Assembly (NCBI RefSeq): GCF_026241895.1
Contig: NZ_JAPJIV010000002.1
Span: 1-64,000 of the forward strand
DNA length: 64,000 nucleotides
Source of the DNA: Pseudomonas sp. RIT-562
Lineage (GTDB): Bacteria > Pseudomonadota > Gammaproteobacteria > Pseudomonadales > Pseudomonadaceae
Direction: 5' to 3'
Shown here: positions 16,479 through 27,514 of the stretch, piece after piece
How the letters are laid out: the number at the start of each line of letters is the position of its first letter
How positions within the stretch are numbered: position 1 is the first letter of the stretch
Notes under the pieces: generated by a model
Database searches by the model: none
The model's input: only the letters and a program-made list of their open reading frames with translations
What the model was told of the DNA's origin: nothing
Position numbers and translations under genes: made by a program

Positions 16479-19400
16479 ATGTCGAAATTTTTTATCGACC
16501 GTCCGATTTTCGCCTGGGTAATCGCCCTGGTGATCATGCTGGTCGGGGCTCTATCGATCCTCAAACTCCCGATCAACCAATACCCGAGCATTGCGCCACC
16601 GGCCATTGCGATCCAGGTAACCTACCCAGGCGCTTCCGCACAAACCGTGCAGGACACCGTGGTCCAGGTGATCGAGCAACAACTCAACGGTATCGATAAC
16701 CTGCGTTATGTTTCCTCGGAAAGTAACTCCGACGGCAGCATGACCATTACCGCGACCTTCGAGCAGGGCACCAACTCCGACACCGCGCAGGTCCAGGTGC
16801 AGAACAAGCTGAACCTGGCCACCCCGCTGCTGCCGCAAGAAGTGCAGCAACAGGGGATCCGTGTCACCAAGGCAGTGAAAAACTTCCTGTTGGTGATCGG
16901 TGTGGTGTCGCGCGACGGCAGCATGACCAAGGACGACCTGTCCAACTACATCGTGTCGAACATGCAGGATCCGATCTCGCGGACCGCCGGTGTCGGTGAC
17001 TTCCAGGTCTTCGGCTCCCAGTATGCGATGCGCGTCTGGCTCGACCCCGCCAAGCTGAACAACTTCAACCTGACCCCGGTGGACGTCAAGGCCGCCATCG
17101 CTGCGCAGAACATCCAGGTGTCTTCCGGGCAACTGGGTGGTTTGCCAGCGGCGCCGAACCAGCAGTTGAACGCGACCATCATCGGCAAGACTCGTCTGCA
17201 GACCGCCGAGCAGTTCAACAAGATCCTGCTCAAGGTCAACAAGGACGGTTCGCAAGTGCGCTTGTCCGATGTCGCCGACGTCGGCCTGGGTGGTGAGAAC
17301 TACAGCATCAACGCTCAGTTCAACGGCGCACCGGCTTCCGGTCTGGCGGTGAAACTGGCCAACGGTGCCAACGCCCTCGACACCGCAAAAGCGTTGCGCA
17401 ACACCATCGAGACGCTCAAGCCATTCTTTCCCCAAGGGATGGAAGTGGTGTTCCCGTACGACACTACCCCGGTGGTGACCGAGTCGATCAAGGGCGTGGT
17501 TGAAACCCTGGTCGAAGCGATCGTGCTGGTGTTCCTGGTGATGTTCCTGTTCCTGCAGAACTTCCGCGCCACTGTCATCACCACGATGACTGTGCCCGTG
17601 GTACTGCTGGGTACCTTCGGCATCCTCGCGGCGTTCGGCTTCAGCATCAACACCCTGACTATGTTCGGCATGGTGCTGGCCATCGGCTTGCTGGTGGACG
17701 ATGCCATCGTTGTGGTGGAGAACGTCGAACGGGTCATGAGCGAAGAGGGCCTGTCACCCAAGGAGGCCACCAAGAAATCCATGGGGCAGATCCAGGGTGC
17801 GCTGGTCGGTATCGCCCTGGTGCTCTCGGCGGTACTGCTGCCGATGGCGTTCTTCAGCGGTTCCACCGGGGTGATCTACAAGCAGTTCTCGATCACTATC
17901 GTCTCGGCCATGGCCCTGTCGGTTCTGGTCGCCCTGATCTTCACTCCGGCGCTTTGCGCGACCATGCTCAAGGCGATTCCGAAAGGCGAGCACGGCACAC
18001 CGAAACGCGGCTTCTTCGGCTGGTTCAACCGCAGCTTCGACCGCGGAGTCAGAAGCTACGAGCGCGGCGTTGGCAACATGCTCACGCACAAGGCCCCGTA
18101 CCTGTTGGCCTACGTGATCATCGTGGTCGGCATGATCTGGTTGTTCACCCGTATCCCAACGGCGTTCCTGCCGGAAGAAGACCAGGGCGTACTGTTCGCC
18201 CAGGTGCAGACCCCGGCCGGTTCCAGCGCCCAGCGGACCCAGGTGGTGATCGACGAAATGCGCGAGTTCCTGCTGCGTCCGACCAAGGACGGCGGTGAAG
18301 GCGATGCGGTAGCGTCGGTGTTTACCGTTAACGGCTTCAACTTCGCCGGTCGCGGCCAGAGTTCGGGCATGGCCTTCATCATGCTCAAGCCCTGGGACCA
18401 GCGGAACGCCGATAACAGCGTGTTCAACCTGGCGACCCGCGCCCAGCAGCACTTCTTCTCATTCCGTGACGCGATGGTGTTCGCCTTCGCGCCGCCTGCG
18501 GTACTGGAGCTGGGTAACGCCACGGGCTTCGACGTATTCCTCCAGGATCGTGCCGGTATCGGCCACGAAAAACTGATGGAAGCGCGTAACCAGTTCCTCG
18601 GCATGGCGGCGCAAAGCAAGGTGCTGACGCAGGTACGCCCCAACGGCCTGAACGACGAGCCGCAATACCAGCTGGAAATCGATGACGAGAAAGCCAGTGC
18701 CCTGGGCATCACGCTCAGCGACATCAACACCACCTTGTCGATTGCCTTGGGCAGTAGCTACGTCAACGACTTCATCGACCGCGGTCGGGTGAAGAAGGTT
18801 TACGTGCAAGGCCAGCCCGATTCGCGGATGAGCCCGGAAGACATCAAGAAATGGTTCGTGCGTAACTCCGAAGGAACCATGGTGCCCTTCTCGGCTTTCG
18901 CCAAGGGTCAGTGGATCTACGGCGCGCCGAAGCTGTCGCGTTACAACGGCGTAGAGGCGATGGAGATTCTCGGCGCCCCGGCACCGGGTTATTCCACCGG
19001 TGAGGCCATGGCCGAAGTCGAAGCGCTGGCGAAAAAACTGCCGGCAGGTGTGGGGATTTCCTGGACCGGCCTGTCCTATGAGGAGCGGTTGTCTGGCTCC
19101 CAGGCTCCGGCGCTGTACGCGTTGTCGCTGCTGATGGTGTTCCTGTGCCTGGCAGCACTGTATGAAAGCTGGTCGATTCCGATCGCGGTGATGCTGGTGG
19201 TTCCTCTGGGGATCATCGGGGCACTGCTGGCGACCAGCCTGCGTGGCCTGTCCAACGATGTGTACTTCCAGGTAGGCCTGTTGACGACCATCGGCCTGGC
19301 GGCGAAAAACGCCATTCTGATCGTCGAGTTCGCCAAGGAACTGCATGAACAGGGCAAGAGCCTGCGCGAGGCGGCGATCGAAGCCTGTCGCATGCGTCTG

Positions 19401-19643
19401 CGCCCGATCATCATGACCTCGCTGGCCTTTGTCCTGGGCGTGGTGCCCCTGGCGATTTCCACCGGCGCCGGTTCAGGTAGCCAACATGCGATCGGTACAG
19501 GCGTTATTGGCGGTATGATCACGGCCACGGTCCTGGCAATCTTCTGGGTCCCACTGTTCTTCGTTACCGTGTCGTCCATTGGTCAGCGGAAAAAAACCGA
19601 CCAGGATGACACTATTGAAACTCCTAAAGAGGCTGGCCAATGA
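16479..19643 (+). CDS. emhB: RND multidrug efflux pump EmhB
   Basis: A 1054-residue inner-membrane RND (HAE1) transporter, normal length for the MexB/TtgB group. The N-terminus [20 protein letters not shown], the central helix-4 motif [18 protein letters not shown] with the paired aspartates of proton relay, and the twin [16 protein letters not shown] segment in the second half are all intact. It captures drugs, solvents or aromatic hydrocarbons from the membrane and periplasm and exports them by proton antiport. The stop overlaps the emhC start (ATGA). Confidence 0.95.
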   Translation: MSKFFIDRPIFAWVIALVIMLVGALSILKLPINQYPSIAPPAIAIQVTYPGASAQTVQDTVVQVIEQQLNGIDNLRYVSSESNSDGSMTITATFEQGTNSDTAQVQVQNKLNLATPLLPQEVQQQGIRVTKAVKNFLLVIGVVSRDGSMTKDDLSNYIVSNMQDPISRTAGVGDFQVFGSQYAMRVWLDPAKLNNFNLTPVDVKAAIAAQNIQVSSGQLGGLPAAPNQQLNATIIGKTRLQTAEQFNKILLKVNKDGSQVRLSDVADVGLGGENYSINAQFNGAPASGLAVKLANGANALDTAKALRNTIETLKPFFPQGMEVVFPYDTTPVVTESIKGVVETLVEAIVLVFLVMFLFLQNFRATVITTMTVPVVLLGTFGILAAFGFSINTLTMFGMVLAIGLLVDDAIVVVENVERVMSEEGLSPKEATKKSMGQIQGALVGIALVLSAVLLPMAFFSGSTGVIYKQFSITIVSAMALSVLVALIFTPALCATMLKAIPKGEHGTPKRGFFGWFNRSFDRGVRSYERGVGNMLTHKAPYLLAYVIIVVGMIWLFTRIPTAFLPEEDQGVLFAQVQTPAGSSAQRTQVVIDEMREFLLRPTKDGGEGDAVASVFTVNGFNFAGRGQSSGMAFIMLKPWDQRNADNSVFNLATRAQQHFFSFRDAMVFAFAPPAVLELGNATGFDVFLQDRAGIGHEKLMEARNQFLGMAAQSKVLTQVRPNGLNDEPQYQLEIDDEKASALGITLSDINTTLSIALGSSYVNDFIDRGRVKKVYVQGQPDSRMSPEDIKKWFVRNSEGTMVPFSAFAKGQWIYGAPKLSRYNGVEAMEILGAPAPGYSTGEAMAEVEALAKKLPAGVGISWTGLSYEERLSGSQAPALYALSLLMVFLCLAALYESWSIPIAVMLVVPLGIIGALLATSLRGLSNDVYFQVGLLTTIGLAAKNAILIVEFAKELHEQGKSLREAAIEACRMRLRPIIMTSLAFVLGVVPLAISTGAGSGSQHAIGTGVIGGMITATVLAIFWVPLFFVTVSSIGQRKKTDQDDTIETPKEAGQ

Positions 19644-21100
19644 GCAAGTCGCTACTCTCCCTAGCGGTCGCCGCGTTCGTCCTCGGTGGCTGCTCGCTGA
19701 TACCTGATTATCAGCAGCCCGAAGCACCGGTGGCGAGCCAGTACCCGCAAGGCCCGGCGTATTCGCCGGCCCAGGCGCCAGGTCAGGCCGCCGCAGAACA
19801 GGGCTGGAAGCAGTTTTTCCATGACCCGGTGCTGCAACAGCTGATCCAGGTCGCCCTGGAAAACAACCGGGACCTGCGAGTCGCCGCGTTGAACATCGAC
19901 GCCTTTGCCGCGCAGTACCGCATCCAGCGTGCGGACCTGTTCCCGGCAGTGTCGGCCAACGGCACTGGCAGCCGCCAGCGCCTTCCGGCCAACGCTTCGC
20001 AAACCGGCGAAGCTGGTATCACCAGTTCCTACTCCGCGACTGTCGGCATCAGCGCTTATGAACTCGACCTGTTCGGTCGGGTTCGCAGCCTCAGCGAAGA
20101 AGCCCTGCAGCAGTACTTCGCTACTGAAGAAGGGCGTCGCAGCACGCAGATCAGCCTGGTGGCCAACGTGGCCAATGCCTACCTGACCTGGCAAGCCGAC
20201 AAGGAACTGCTCAAGCTGACCCAGGACACCCTGGGTGCGTTCGAGGAGAGCTACAAGCTCACCTCGCGCAGCAACGAAGTGGGTGTAGCCTCGGCACTGG
20301 ACCTGGCCCAGTCACGCACCTCGGTGGAAAACGCCCGGGCGCAACTGGCCAAGTACACTCGCCAGGTCGCCCAGGATGAAAACAGCCTGGTGTTGCTGCT
20401 CGGCACTGGCCTCCCGGCCAACCTGCAGCCCACCCGGCCCCTGGCTGACGACCTGCTGAGCGATGTACCGCCCGGCTTGCCGTCGGACCTGCTGCAACGG
20501 CGCCCGGACATCCTCCAGGCGGAGCACAACCTCAAGGCTGCCAACGCCAACATCGGCGCCGCACGGGCTGCGTTCTTCCCGAGCATCAGCCTGACCGCCA
20601 ACGCCGGCTCCCTCAGCCCGGACCTGTCCGGTCTGTTCAAGGGCGGCTCGGGCACCTGGTTGTTCCAGCCGCAGATCAACCTGCCGATCTTCAACGCCGG
20701 TAGCCTGCGTGCCAGCCTGGATTACTCGAAAATCCAGAAAGACATCGGCGTGGCGAACTACGAGAAGTCCATTCAAACGGCCTTCCAGGAAGTCGCCGAC
20801 GGCCTGGCCGCACGCCAGACCTACACCCAGCAGTTGCAAGCCCAGCGTGATTTCGTCACCGCCAACCAGGACTACTACCGTCTGGCCGAGCGGCGTTATC
20901 GCATTGGCGTCGACAGCAACCTGACCTTCCTCGATGCCCAGCGTCAGTTGTTCAGCGCCCAACAGGTACTGATCACCGATCGCCTGGCTCAGTTGGTGAG
21001 TGCAGTGAACCTGTACAAGGCACTGGGTGGCGGCTGGAATGCGCAAACTGCGCAGAACGAGCCAGTGAAGGAAGAAGCGCCGAAGCTGAAGTTGTTCTGA
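19640..21100 (+). CDS. emhC: Outer-membrane efflux channel EmhC
   Basis: A 486-residue TolC-like outer membrane factor of the NodT/OprM lipoprotein group. The signal peptide ends in lipobox VLGGC (Cys18). Family marks are the [13 protein letters not shown] start, [20 protein letters not shown] in the first repeat and [20 protein letters not shown] opening the second. It forms the trimeric exit duct of the EmhAB pump. Its ATG overlaps the emhB stop by four bases, and a terminator follows, so emhABC is a closed operon. Confidence 0.94.
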   Translation: MSKSLLSLAVAAFVLGGCSLIPDYQQPEAPVASQYPQGPAYSPAQAPGQAAAEQGWKQFFHDPVLQQLIQVALENNRDLRVAALNIDAFAAQYRIQRADLFPAVSANGTGSRQRLPANASQTGEAGITSSYSATVGISAYELDLFGRVRSLSEEALQQYFATEEGRRSTQISLVANVANAYLTWQADKELLKLTQDTLGAFEESYKLTSRSNEVGVASALDLAQSRTSVENARAQLAKYTRQVAQDENSLVLLLGTGLPANLQPTRPLADDLLSDVPPGLPSDLLQRRPDILQAEHNLKAANANIGAARAAFFPSISLTANAGSLSPDLSGLFKGGSGTWLFQPQINLPIFNAGSLRASLDYSKIQKDIGVANYEKSIQTAFQEVADGLAARQTYTQQLQAQRDFVTANQDYYRLAERRYRIGVDSNLTFLDAQRQLFSAQQVLITDRLAQLVSAVNLYKALGGGWNAQTAQNEPVKEEAPKLKLF

Positions 21101-21120
21101 TAGCGTTTTTTGCGACATCG

Positions 21121-21147
21121 AAGCCCACCTCAATGGTGGGCTTTTTG
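21121..21147 (+). terminator. Terminator after emhABC
   Basis: AAGCCCACC and GGTGGGCTT pair around the loop TCAAT and run into TTTTTG. It separates the efflux operon from the co-oriented porin gene. Confidence 0.85.
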
Positions 21148-21389
21148 TTGCGGTTCAAAATCAAAGGGTTCGATAACCGCACAAAACCCTTAACGACAGA
21201 TTGAACTATCTAGTACATTCCCCGCACCATTTGCTCCACAAGACCAATAACACCAGGTTCGACCATGTCCCAGCGCCCTGCCCTGTCCGGCTGATCCCGT
21301 TCCGCACCACCCCATTCAAATCGTTCACTGCAGCCTCTGGTTGCGGCATCACTGCGTTGCATCCCCAAGAATTAGAGAGACCCTCGCCC

Positions 21390-22649
21390 ATGACGCCTTC
21401 CACTGCGCATTATTTCGTTCCGAGCCTGATCGCCATTGCCATGGCGGCAGCGACCACCACCGCAACCGCCGAGGAATCGGGATTCGTCGAAGGCGCCAAG
21501 GTCAACCTGAACCTGCGCAACTTCTACATCAACCGCAACTTCACCAACCCGACCAAGACCCAGGGCAAGGCCGAAGAGTGGACGCAGAGCTTTATCCTCG
21601 ATGCCAAATCCGGGTTCACCCAAGGTACCGTCGGTTTTGGCATGGATGTGCTGGGGCTGTACTCGGTGAAGCTTGATGGCGGCAAGGGCACCGGTGGCAC
21701 GCAGCTGCTGCCGCTGGATCACGATGGCCGACCGGCTGACAACTTCGGTCGCACCAACGTGGCCTTCAAGGCGAAGCTGTCGCAGACCGAAGTGAAGGTC
21801 GGCGAATGGATGCCGGTGCTGCCGATCTTGCGCTCGGACGACGGTCGTTCGCTGCCGCAGACGTTCCGTGGCGGACAGATCACCTCGAAGGAAATCGCCG
21901 GCCTGACCCTGTACGGAGGCCAGTTCCGCGCCAACAGCCCGCGCGACGACAGCAGTATGAGCGACATGTCGATGACCGGAAAGACGGCGTTCACCTCGGA
22001 TAGATTCAACTTCCAGGGCGGCGAATATGTGTTCAACGAAAAACGCACGCAACTTGCCTTGTGGAACGCCGAGTTGAAGGACATCTACAGCCAGCAATTC
22101 GTCAATCTGATCCATAGCCAGCCCGTCGGTGACTGGACCCTGGGCGCCAACCTCGGCTTCTTCTACGGCAAAGACGACGGCGCTGCCCGCGCGGGCGACC
22201 TGGACAACAAGACCTGGTCCGGCCTGCTCTCGGCGAAACATGGCGGCCATACTTTCTACATCGGCCTGCAGAAACTCACCGGTGACAGCGCCTGGATGCG
22301 GGTCAACGGCACCAGCGGCGGCACCCTGGCCAACGACAGCTACAACTCGAGCTACGACAATGCCAAGGAAAAATCCTGGCAAGTGCGCCACGACTACAAT
22401 TTCGTCGCTATTGGCATTCCCGGCCTGACCTTGATGAACCGCTACATCAGCGGCAGCAACGTGCAAACCGGCACGATCACCGATGGCAAGGAATGGGGAC
22501 GCGAAAGTGAATTGGGCTACACCGTGCAGAGCGGTGCGCTGAAGGATCTGAACGTTAAATGGCGCAACTCGAGCATGCGCCGGGATTACAGCAACAACGA
22601 GTTCGACGAGAACCGGTTGATCGTCAGCTATCCGATCAGCCTGTTATAA
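21390..22649 (+). CDS. OprD-family outer-membrane porin (BenF/PhaK-like)
   Basis: A 419-residue OprD porin with a signal peptide ending near ATATAEE, then repeated beta-strand segments (FVEGAKVNLNLRNFYINRNF at the start and VNGTSGGTLANDSYNSSYDN late) that are typical of the family. OprD channels let small acids or amino acids cross the outer membrane. ATG 21390 with GAGAGA upstream gives the signal peptide; an in-frame ATG at 21201 does not. In P. putida a BenF-like porin sits between the ttg and pca genes too, so it probably admits aromatic acids, but it lies on the emh strand rather than with pca. Confidence 0.88.
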   Translation: MTPSTAHYFVPSLIAIAMAAATTTATAEESGFVEGAKVNLNLRNFYINRNFTNPTKTQGKAEEWTQSFILDAKSGFTQGTVGFGMDVLGLYSVKLDGGKGTGGTQLLPLDHDGRPADNFGRTNVAFKAKLSQTEVKVGEWMPVLPILRSDDGRSLPQTFRGGQITSKEIAGLTLYGGQFRANSPRDDSSMSDMSMTGKTAFTSDRFNFQGGEYVFNEKRTQLALWNAELKDIYSQQFVNLIHSQPVGDWTLGANLGFFYGKDDGAARAGDLDNKTWSGLLSAKHGGHTFYIGLQKLTGDSAWMRVNGTSGGTLANDSYNSSYDNAKEKSWQVRHDYNFVAIGIPGLTLMNRYISGSNVQTGTITDGKEWGRESELGYTVQSGALKDLNVKWRNSSMRRDYSNNEFDENRLIVSYPISLL

Positions 22650-22657
22650 AAACACAC

Positions 22658-22751
22658 CCTGTAGGAGTGAGCCTGCTCGCGATGGCGGTCTGTCAGTGAC
22701 ATAGATGTTGAATGAGCCGCCGCCATCGCGAGCAGGCTCACTCCTACAGGG
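22658..22751. repeat. REPIN (REP pair, GTAGGAGTGAGCCTGC type)
   Basis: CCTGTAGGAGTGAGCCTGCT on the left and AGCAGGCTCACTCCTACAGG on the right are exact inverted copies, and the inner arms CGCGATGGCGG and CCGCCATCGCG continue the pairing. It lies between the convergent porin and pcaC genes. Confidence 0.93.
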
Positions 22752-22766
22752 GAATATCGGAGCGGC

Positions 22767-23159
22767 CTACTCCCGGGATTCCACGCCCAATTCATCCCAA
22801 ACCGACTCGGCCAGGTGGAAGGTCGCATTGGCCGCCGGAATGCCGCAGTAGATCGCGCTCTGCATGATCACTTCCTTGATCTCGCCACGGCTCACGCCGT
22901 TGTTGGCGGCGGCGCGCAGGTGCAGTTTGAGTTCACCCTCGCGGTTCATGCCGATCAGCATGGCAATGGTGATCAGGCTGCGAGTGTGGCGCGGCAGGCC
23001 AGGGCGAGTCCAGATGTCACCCCAGGCGTGGCGGGTGATCATTTCCTGGAACTCCGAGTTGAACTCGGTCAGGGTGGTCAGGCTGCGGTCGACATGGGCG
23101 TCGCCCAGTACTGCGCGACGGACTTGCATGCCCTCGTCGTAACGTTGTTTCTCGTCCAC
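22767..23159 (-). CDS. pcaC: 4-carboxymuconolactone decarboxylase PcaC
   Basis: A 130-residue carboxymuconolactone decarboxylase-fold protein, the usual length of PcaC. It decarboxylates 4-carboxymuconolactone to beta-ketoadipate enol-lactone. Seen in the sequence: KQRYDEGMQVRRAVLGDAHV, then HAWGDIWTRPGLPRHTRSLI and HLRAAANNGVSRGEIKEVI, all typical. The start is a GTG at 23159 with AAGGGG six bases upstream; a longer frame exists but only inside pcaD. Last gene of the pca run, 10 bp after pcaD and ending at a REPIN. Confidence 0.93.
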   Translation of the reverse strand: MDEKQRYDEGMQVRRAVLGDAHVDRSLTTLTEFNSEFQEMITRHAWGDIWTRPGLPRHTRSLITIAMLIGMNREGELKLHLRAAANNGVSRGEIKEVIMQSAIYCGIPAANATFHLAESVWDELGVESRE

Positions 23160-23169
23160 AACAATCCCC

Positions 23170-23961
23170 TTAATCAGCCAACAAAAACGCCAGTACCCGC
23201 TCGCTGAACGCGACATCGGCCTGGACGTTGGACAGGTGTGCGGCATGGAATTCGGCATACTCGGCGCCGGCCACACGTTCCTGGATGAAGTGGCTGCCAG
23301 CTGGCGGAGTAACCGCATCTTCGGTGCCGGCAATCACCAGCAATGGCACCTTGATCGAGGCCAGTTGATCACGGAAATCGGCATCGCGCACTGCCGCGCA
23401 GTTGGCGGCATAACCTTCAGGCGAAGTGGCAGCGAGCATGTCGGTGATGCGGTTGGCGACAGCAGGATTGGCGGCGGCAAAATCCGCGGTAAACCAGCGC
23501 GCTATCGACGCATCCCGCAGCGCCACCATGGCCGCTGCACGATCGCGCAAGACCGTTTCAATGCGTGGGTTCCACACCGATGGATCGCCGATTTTCGCTG
23601 CGGTATTGCACACCACCAGCTTGAGCAGGCGATCGCCGGCGTTGATCCCCAGCCACTGGCCAATCAGGCCGCCCATGGACAAACCGCAGAAGTGCGCGCG
23701 TTCGATGTGCAAGGCATCCAGCAGCGCCAGGACGTCACGCCCCAGCTGCTCGATGCTATACGGTCCCGGGGTCACCAGGGATTTGCCGTGGCCACGGGTA
23801 TCGAACCGCAGGACCCGGAAATGTTTGGTGAACGCGTCAATCTGCGCGTCCCACATATGCAGGTCGGTGCCCAGGGAGTTGGAGAGCACCAGGACCGGCG
23901 CATCCGATGGACCATCGAGTTGGTAATGCAGTTCGCCCTCGGCGAGTTGTACAAAAGCCAC
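23170..23961 (-). CDS. pcaD: 3-oxoadipate enol-lactonase PcaD
   Basis: A 263-residue alpha/beta hydrolase that opens beta-ketoadipate enol-lactone to beta-ketoadipate. The nucleophile elbow is GLSMGG (Ser95), the acid lies after AGTEDAVTPP, and the catalytic histidine is His242 (AAHLSNVQ). The oxyanion region is LSNSLGTDLHMWD. Gene order pcaB-pcaD-pcaC with 11-bp gaps on both sides matches other pseudomonads, so this is part of the same transcript. Confidence 0.94.
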   Translation of the reverse strand: MAFVQLAEGELHYQLDGPSDAPVLVLSNSLGTDLHMWDAQIDAFTKHFRVLRFDTRGHGKSLVTPGPYSIEQLGRDVLALLDALHIERAHFCGLSMGGLIGQWLGINAGDRLLKLVVCNTAAKIGDPSVWNPRIETVLRDRAAAMVALRDASIARWFTADFAAANPAVANRITDMLAATSPEGYAANCAAVRDADFRDQLASIKVPLLVIAGTEDAVTPPAGSHFIQERVAGAEYAEFHAAHLSNVQADVAFSERVLAFLLAD

Positions 23962-23972
23962 AGCTATCTCCT

Positions 23973-25337
23973 TCAGGCAGTCAATGCAGAATGTTCAGCC
24001 ACCGCTCGCGCGACCCAGGTCTGGGCCTGGCCGAGGTAGTGGGCAGGGTTCAACAGATGATCGAGTTCAGCGGCGGACAACTCGGCAGTCACTTGCGGTT
24101 CTTCGCCGAGGACCGCCCGCAGGTGCCGTTGCTCGGCGACCGCACGTTTGCAGCATTGCTCCAGCACATGGTGCGCGGTGTCACGCCCCACGCGCTGAGC
24201 GAGCACAATGCTCACGGCTTCGGCGAGCACCAGGCCTTGGGTCAGGTCGAGATTGCGCGCCATACGCTCGGCGTCCACTTCCAGCCCGTCCGCCATCAGC
24301 AGCGCCTGTTTCAGGCTGCCCGATACCAGGCAGCAAATCTCTGGCAGGGTTTCCCATTCGGCATGCCACAGACCGAGGCTGCGTTCGTGCTCCTGGGGCA
24401 TGGCGCTGAACAGGGTCGAGAGCAGGCCGGGGACTCGCGTCGCGGCTCCGATCAGCACCGCAGCGCCGACCGGATTACGTTTGTGCGGCATGGTCGACGA
24501 GCCACCTTTGCCAGGCGCCGAGGGCTCGAAAACCTCCCCTGCTTCGGTCTGCATCAGCAGGCTGACATCGCGCCCCAGTTTACCGAGGCTGCCGGCGATC
24601 AAACCGAGCACCGAGCCGAACTCCACCAGGCGATCTCGCTGGGTGTGCCAAGGCTGCTCCGGCAAGCTCAGTTGCAGTTCCGCGGCCAGCGCTTGCGCAA
24701 TCGGCAGCGCGTGTTCGCCCAAGGCCGCCAGGGTGCCTGAGGCACCACCGAACTGCAGCACCAACAGGCGTGGCTTGAGTTCTTGCAGGCGTTGACGGCT
24801 GCGGGTCACCGCCCCCAGCCAGCCGGCGATTTTCATGCCTAAAGTGACCGGGGTTGCGTGTTGCAGCCAGGTCCGCCCAGCCAGCGGCGTGGCGACATGA
24901 CGTTCGGCTTGGGTCGCAAGGGTCGCGCCCAGCCGGGCCAAGTCGCTTTCAATCAGCTCCAGTGCCCGGCGCAGTTGCAGTACCAGGCCCGTGTCCATCA
25001 CGTCCTGGCTGGTGGCGCCGAGATGTACATAACGTTCGGCTTCGGCATCGACAGCCGCAATCTGTTTGCCCAGGGCTTTTACCAGCGGGATCGCCGAATT
25101 ACCCGCCGTGGCGATGGCCTCGCCCAGCGCAGCAAAGTCGTAGTGCTCGGCCCGGCAAGCGACCTGGATCGGTGCTACGGCGGTCTGCGGGATCAGCCCG
25201 ACTTGCGCCTCGGCCCGGGCCAGTGCCGCCTCGAAATCGAGCATTGCCTGGACGCGGCCCTGATCGCAGAACACTTCACGCATGTCGCGGGCAGTGAAAT
25301 AGGCATCGAACAACTGATTGCCCGGTCGCTCGTTCAT
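23973..25337 (-). CDS. pcaB: 3-carboxy-cis,cis-muconate cycloisomerase PcaB
   Basis: A 454-residue member of the fumarase/aspartase superfamily. It cyclises 3-carboxy-cis,cis-muconate to 4-carboxymuconolactone. The family signature GKGGSSTMPHKRNP is intact, as are VHLGATSQDVMDTG and TWLQHATPVTLGMKIAGW. ATG at 25337 with AGGGA upstream is preferred over a TTG two codons earlier. It follows pcaT by 45 bp and precedes pcaD by 11 bp. Confidence 0.94.
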   Translation of the reverse strand: MNERPGNQLFDAYFTARDMREVFCDQGRVQAMLDFEAALARAEAQVGLIPQTAVAPIQVACRAEHYDFAALGEAIATAGNSAIPLVKALGKQIAAVDAEAERYVHLGATSQDVMDTGLVLQLRRALELIESDLARLGATLATQAERHVATPLAGRTWLQHATPVTLGMKIAGWLGAVTRSRQRLQELKPRLLVLQFGGASGTLAALGEHALPIAQALAAELQLSLPEQPWHTQRDRLVEFGSVLGLIAGSLGKLGRDVSLLMQTEAGEVFEPSAPGKGGSSTMPHKRNPVGAAVLIGAATRVPGLLSTLFSAMPQEHERSLGLWHAEWETLPEICCLVSGSLKQALLMADGLEVDAERMARNLDLTQGLVLAEAVSIVLAQRVGRDTAHHVLEQCCKRAVAEQRHLRAVLGEEPQVTAELSAAELDHLLNPAHYLGQAQTWVARAVAEHSALTA

Positions 25338-25382
25338 AAACAATCCCTGGAAAGCGTGGGCCGTTAAGGCCCACGGGTTGAA

Positions 25383-26687
25383 TCAAAGGTCGTGATGCAG
25401 GTATTTCGCCTGCTTCGGTAGACGCAGGCTGAACAGGAACGCCACTGCCATCATCACCGTCACGTACCAGTAGAATGAGTTTTCCATGCCCACGGCTTTG
25501 AGGCTCAGCGCCACGTACTCGGCCGAACCACCGAAAATCGCATTCGCCACCGCATACGCCAGGCCTACGCCCAATGCACGCACTTCCGGCGGGAACATCT
25601 CGGCTTTCACCAGGCCGCTGATGGAGGTGTAGAAACTCACGATCGCCAGCGCCAGGGTAATCAGCACGAATGCCAGGAATGGACTGCTGACGCTTTTCAG
25701 GCTGAGCAGGATCGGCACGGTGCACAGGGTGCCGAGGGCGCCGAACCAGAGCATCGAATTACGCCGGCCGATCTTGTCCGCGAGCATGCCGAACAGAGGC
25801 TGCATGCACATGTAGAGGAACAGTGCGCCGGTCATGATGTAGCTGGCAGTCTTGGCGTGCATGCCCGCGGTGTTGACCAGGTATTTCTGCATGTACGTGG
25901 TGAAGGTGTAGAAAATCAGCGAACCCCCGGCGGTGTAGCCGAGTACGGTGATAAACGCGGCCTTATGATCGCGGAACAGCGCACGGATACTGCCGGCGTC
26001 CTTGTTCTCGCGCATTTCCTTGCTGGTGGTTTCCTTCAGCGAACGCCGCAGGAACAACGAGATCAACGCGGCCACTGCACCGACCACAAACGGGATCCGC
26101 CAGCCATAGGCACGCAAGTCGTCCTCAGTGAGAAATTGCTGCAGGACCACCACCAGCGACACTGCGAGCAGCTGGCCGCCAATCAGCGTGACGTACTGGA
26201 ACGAAGCGAAAAATCCGCGCTGGCCCTTGAGCGCGACTTCGCTCATGTAGGTGGCGGTGGTGCCGTATTCGCCGCCGACCGACAGGCCCTGCAGCAAACG
26301 GGCGAACAGCAGCATGATCGGCGCCCAGACGCCAATGTCCTTGTAGGTCGGCAGGCAGGCAATCAGCAAGGAGCCAAAGCACATCATCAGAATCGATATC
26401 AGCATCGAATTCTTGCGTCCGTGCTTGTCCGCAACTCGCCCGAAGATCCAGCCGCCGATAGGGCGCATCAGGAACCCGGCAGCGAACACGCCCGCCGTAT
26501 TGACCAATTGTACGGTCGGGTTGTCGGACGGGAAGAACGCCGGGGCGAAGTAGATGGCGCAGAAGGCGTAGACGTAGAAGTCGAACCATTCAACGAGGTT
26601 GCCGGATGAAGCGCCGACAATCGCGAAGATGCGTTTTTTACGCTCTTCGCCCGTGTAGTGCGCTGTAGTAGCGGTGGGGGTTGTCAT
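25383..26687 (-). CDS. pcaT: Dicarboxylate/beta-ketoadipate MHS-family transporter PcaT
   Basis: A 434-residue metabolite:H+ symporter of the MFS. The MHS pattern is clear: [20 protein letters not shown] in helix 1, then [19 protein letters not shown] between helices 2 and 3. In P. putida the gene between pcaF and pcaB is pcaT, for beta-ketoadipate uptake, and the position here (immediately before pcaBDC) is the same. An alpha-ketoglutarate permease would look similar. Upstream is a REPIN and no recognisable PcaR box. Confidence 0.85.
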   Translation of the reverse strand: MTTPTATTAHYTGEERKKRIFAIVGASSGNLVEWFDFYVYAFCAIYFAPAFFPSDNPTVQLVNTAGVFAAGFLMRPIGGWIFGRVADKHGRKNSMLISILMMCFGSLLIACLPTYKDIGVWAPIMLLFARLLQGLSVGGEYGTTATYMSEVALKGQRGFFASFQYVTLIGGQLLAVSLVVVLQQFLTEDDLRAYGWRIPFVVGAVAALISLFLRRSLKETTSKEMRENKDAGSIRALFRDHKAAFITVLGYTAGGSLIFYTFTTYMQKYLVNTAGMHAKTASYIMTGALFLYMCMQPLFGMLADKIGRRNSMLWFGALGTLCTVPILLSLKSVSSPFLAFVLITLALAIVSFYTSISGLVKAEMFPPEVRALGVGLAYAVANAIFGGSAEYVALSLKAVGMENSFYWYVTVMMAVAFLFSLRLPKQAKYLHHDL

Positions 26688-26800
26688 TGGTTTTCACTCT
26701 TTGGGGACAGTGACAGTCTAGACATACTTTGCAACAGTCCCGTTCCGCAGAAGCTTTGGCAAGGCGAATCCACAAGGTCTGACACAGAAGCTAGATTCAC

Positions 26801-26892
26801 CCTGTAGGAGTGAGCCTGCTCGCGATGACTGTGTGTCAGTAGATACATCTGCCGACAGGTATACAGCTATCGCGAGCAGGCTCACTCCCACA
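26801..26892. repeat. REPIN inside the pca cluster (GTAGGAGTGAGCCTGC type)
   Basis: The left REP CCTGTAGGAGTGAGCCTGCT and the right REP AGCAGGCTCACTCCCACATG are inverted copies; the right one has drifted at its outer end (CCCACATG rather than CCTACAGG). It divides pcaG from pcaT, so it lies within the transcribed direction of the cluster and could attenuate or stabilise the message. Confidence 0.9.
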
Positions 26893-26946
26893 TGTGTTGC
26901 CTGCCCCGCCCAGGTGATATTTTTTGCAGGGAAGGCTGTGGTGTTT

Positions 26947-27513
26947 TCAATAATCGAAGAACACCGTCTCCGCCTCAGAGCCCTGCAAAATCACATTCCA
27001 CTGGTAAACCCCCGCCGCATCCTGCTTCGCCAGCAAAGTGCTGCGACGCTCGGCCGGTACGCACTCCAGCAGCGGATCATCGACATTCGCCGGCTCGCCA
27101 TCGAAGTAAATCCGGGTCAGCAGATGCTTCACCAGCCCCCGCGCGAAGACCAGCACAACCAGGTGCGGCGCCTGGGTCGTGCCTTTCAGCCCCTGCACGG
27201 TACCCGGCTTGATCGTGGTAAAGCGAAAGCGCCCTTGTGCATCCACCGGCACCCGGCCAAAACCTTCGAAGTTCGGGTCCAGGGCCTTGGCCTGGTCATC
27301 TTCCGGGTGGTCATACTTGCCGGCGGCATTGGCTTGCCAGATTTCCAGCATGGCGTCGTTGACGAAGTCGCCGTTGCCGTCCACCACCTGGCCGCTGATC
27401 GCGACGCGCTGGCCCAGGGTCTGTTCGACGGTCAGGTCTTCGCGGTTCAGCCAGGTCAGGCCGATGTGGTAATAGGGTCCGACGGTGTGGGACGTGGTCG
27501 CGTTGAGCGTCAT
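26947..27513 (-). CDS. pcaG: Protocatechuate 3,4-dioxygenase alpha subunit PcaG
   Basis: A 188-residue alpha subunit of the intradiol ring-cleaving dioxygenase. It has the dioxygenase fold (TTSHTVGPYYHIGLTWLN, VDGNGDFVNDAMLEIWQANA, APHLVVLVFARGLVKHLLT) but not the iron ligands, which are in PcaH. Start ATG 27513 is one base after the pcaH stop; a longer in-frame start inside pcaH is rejected. The alpha-beta pair forms an oligomer that opens protocatechuate to 3-carboxy-cis,cis-muconate. Confidence 0.94.
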   Translation of the reverse strand: MTLNATTSHTVGPYYHIGLTWLNREDLTVEQTLGQRVAISGQVVDGNGDFVNDAMLEIWQANAAGKYDHPEDDQAKALDPNFEGFGRVPVDAQGRFRFTTIKPGTVQGLKGTTQAPHLVVLVFARGLVKHLLTRIYFDGEPANVDDPLLECVPAERRSTLLAKQDAAGVYQWNVILQGSEAETVFFDY

Positions 27514-27514
27514 C

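Noticed and set aside
21201..21389. N-terminal extension of the OprD porin
   Set aside because: The extra 63 codons have no signal peptide and would hide the good one that starts at 21390.
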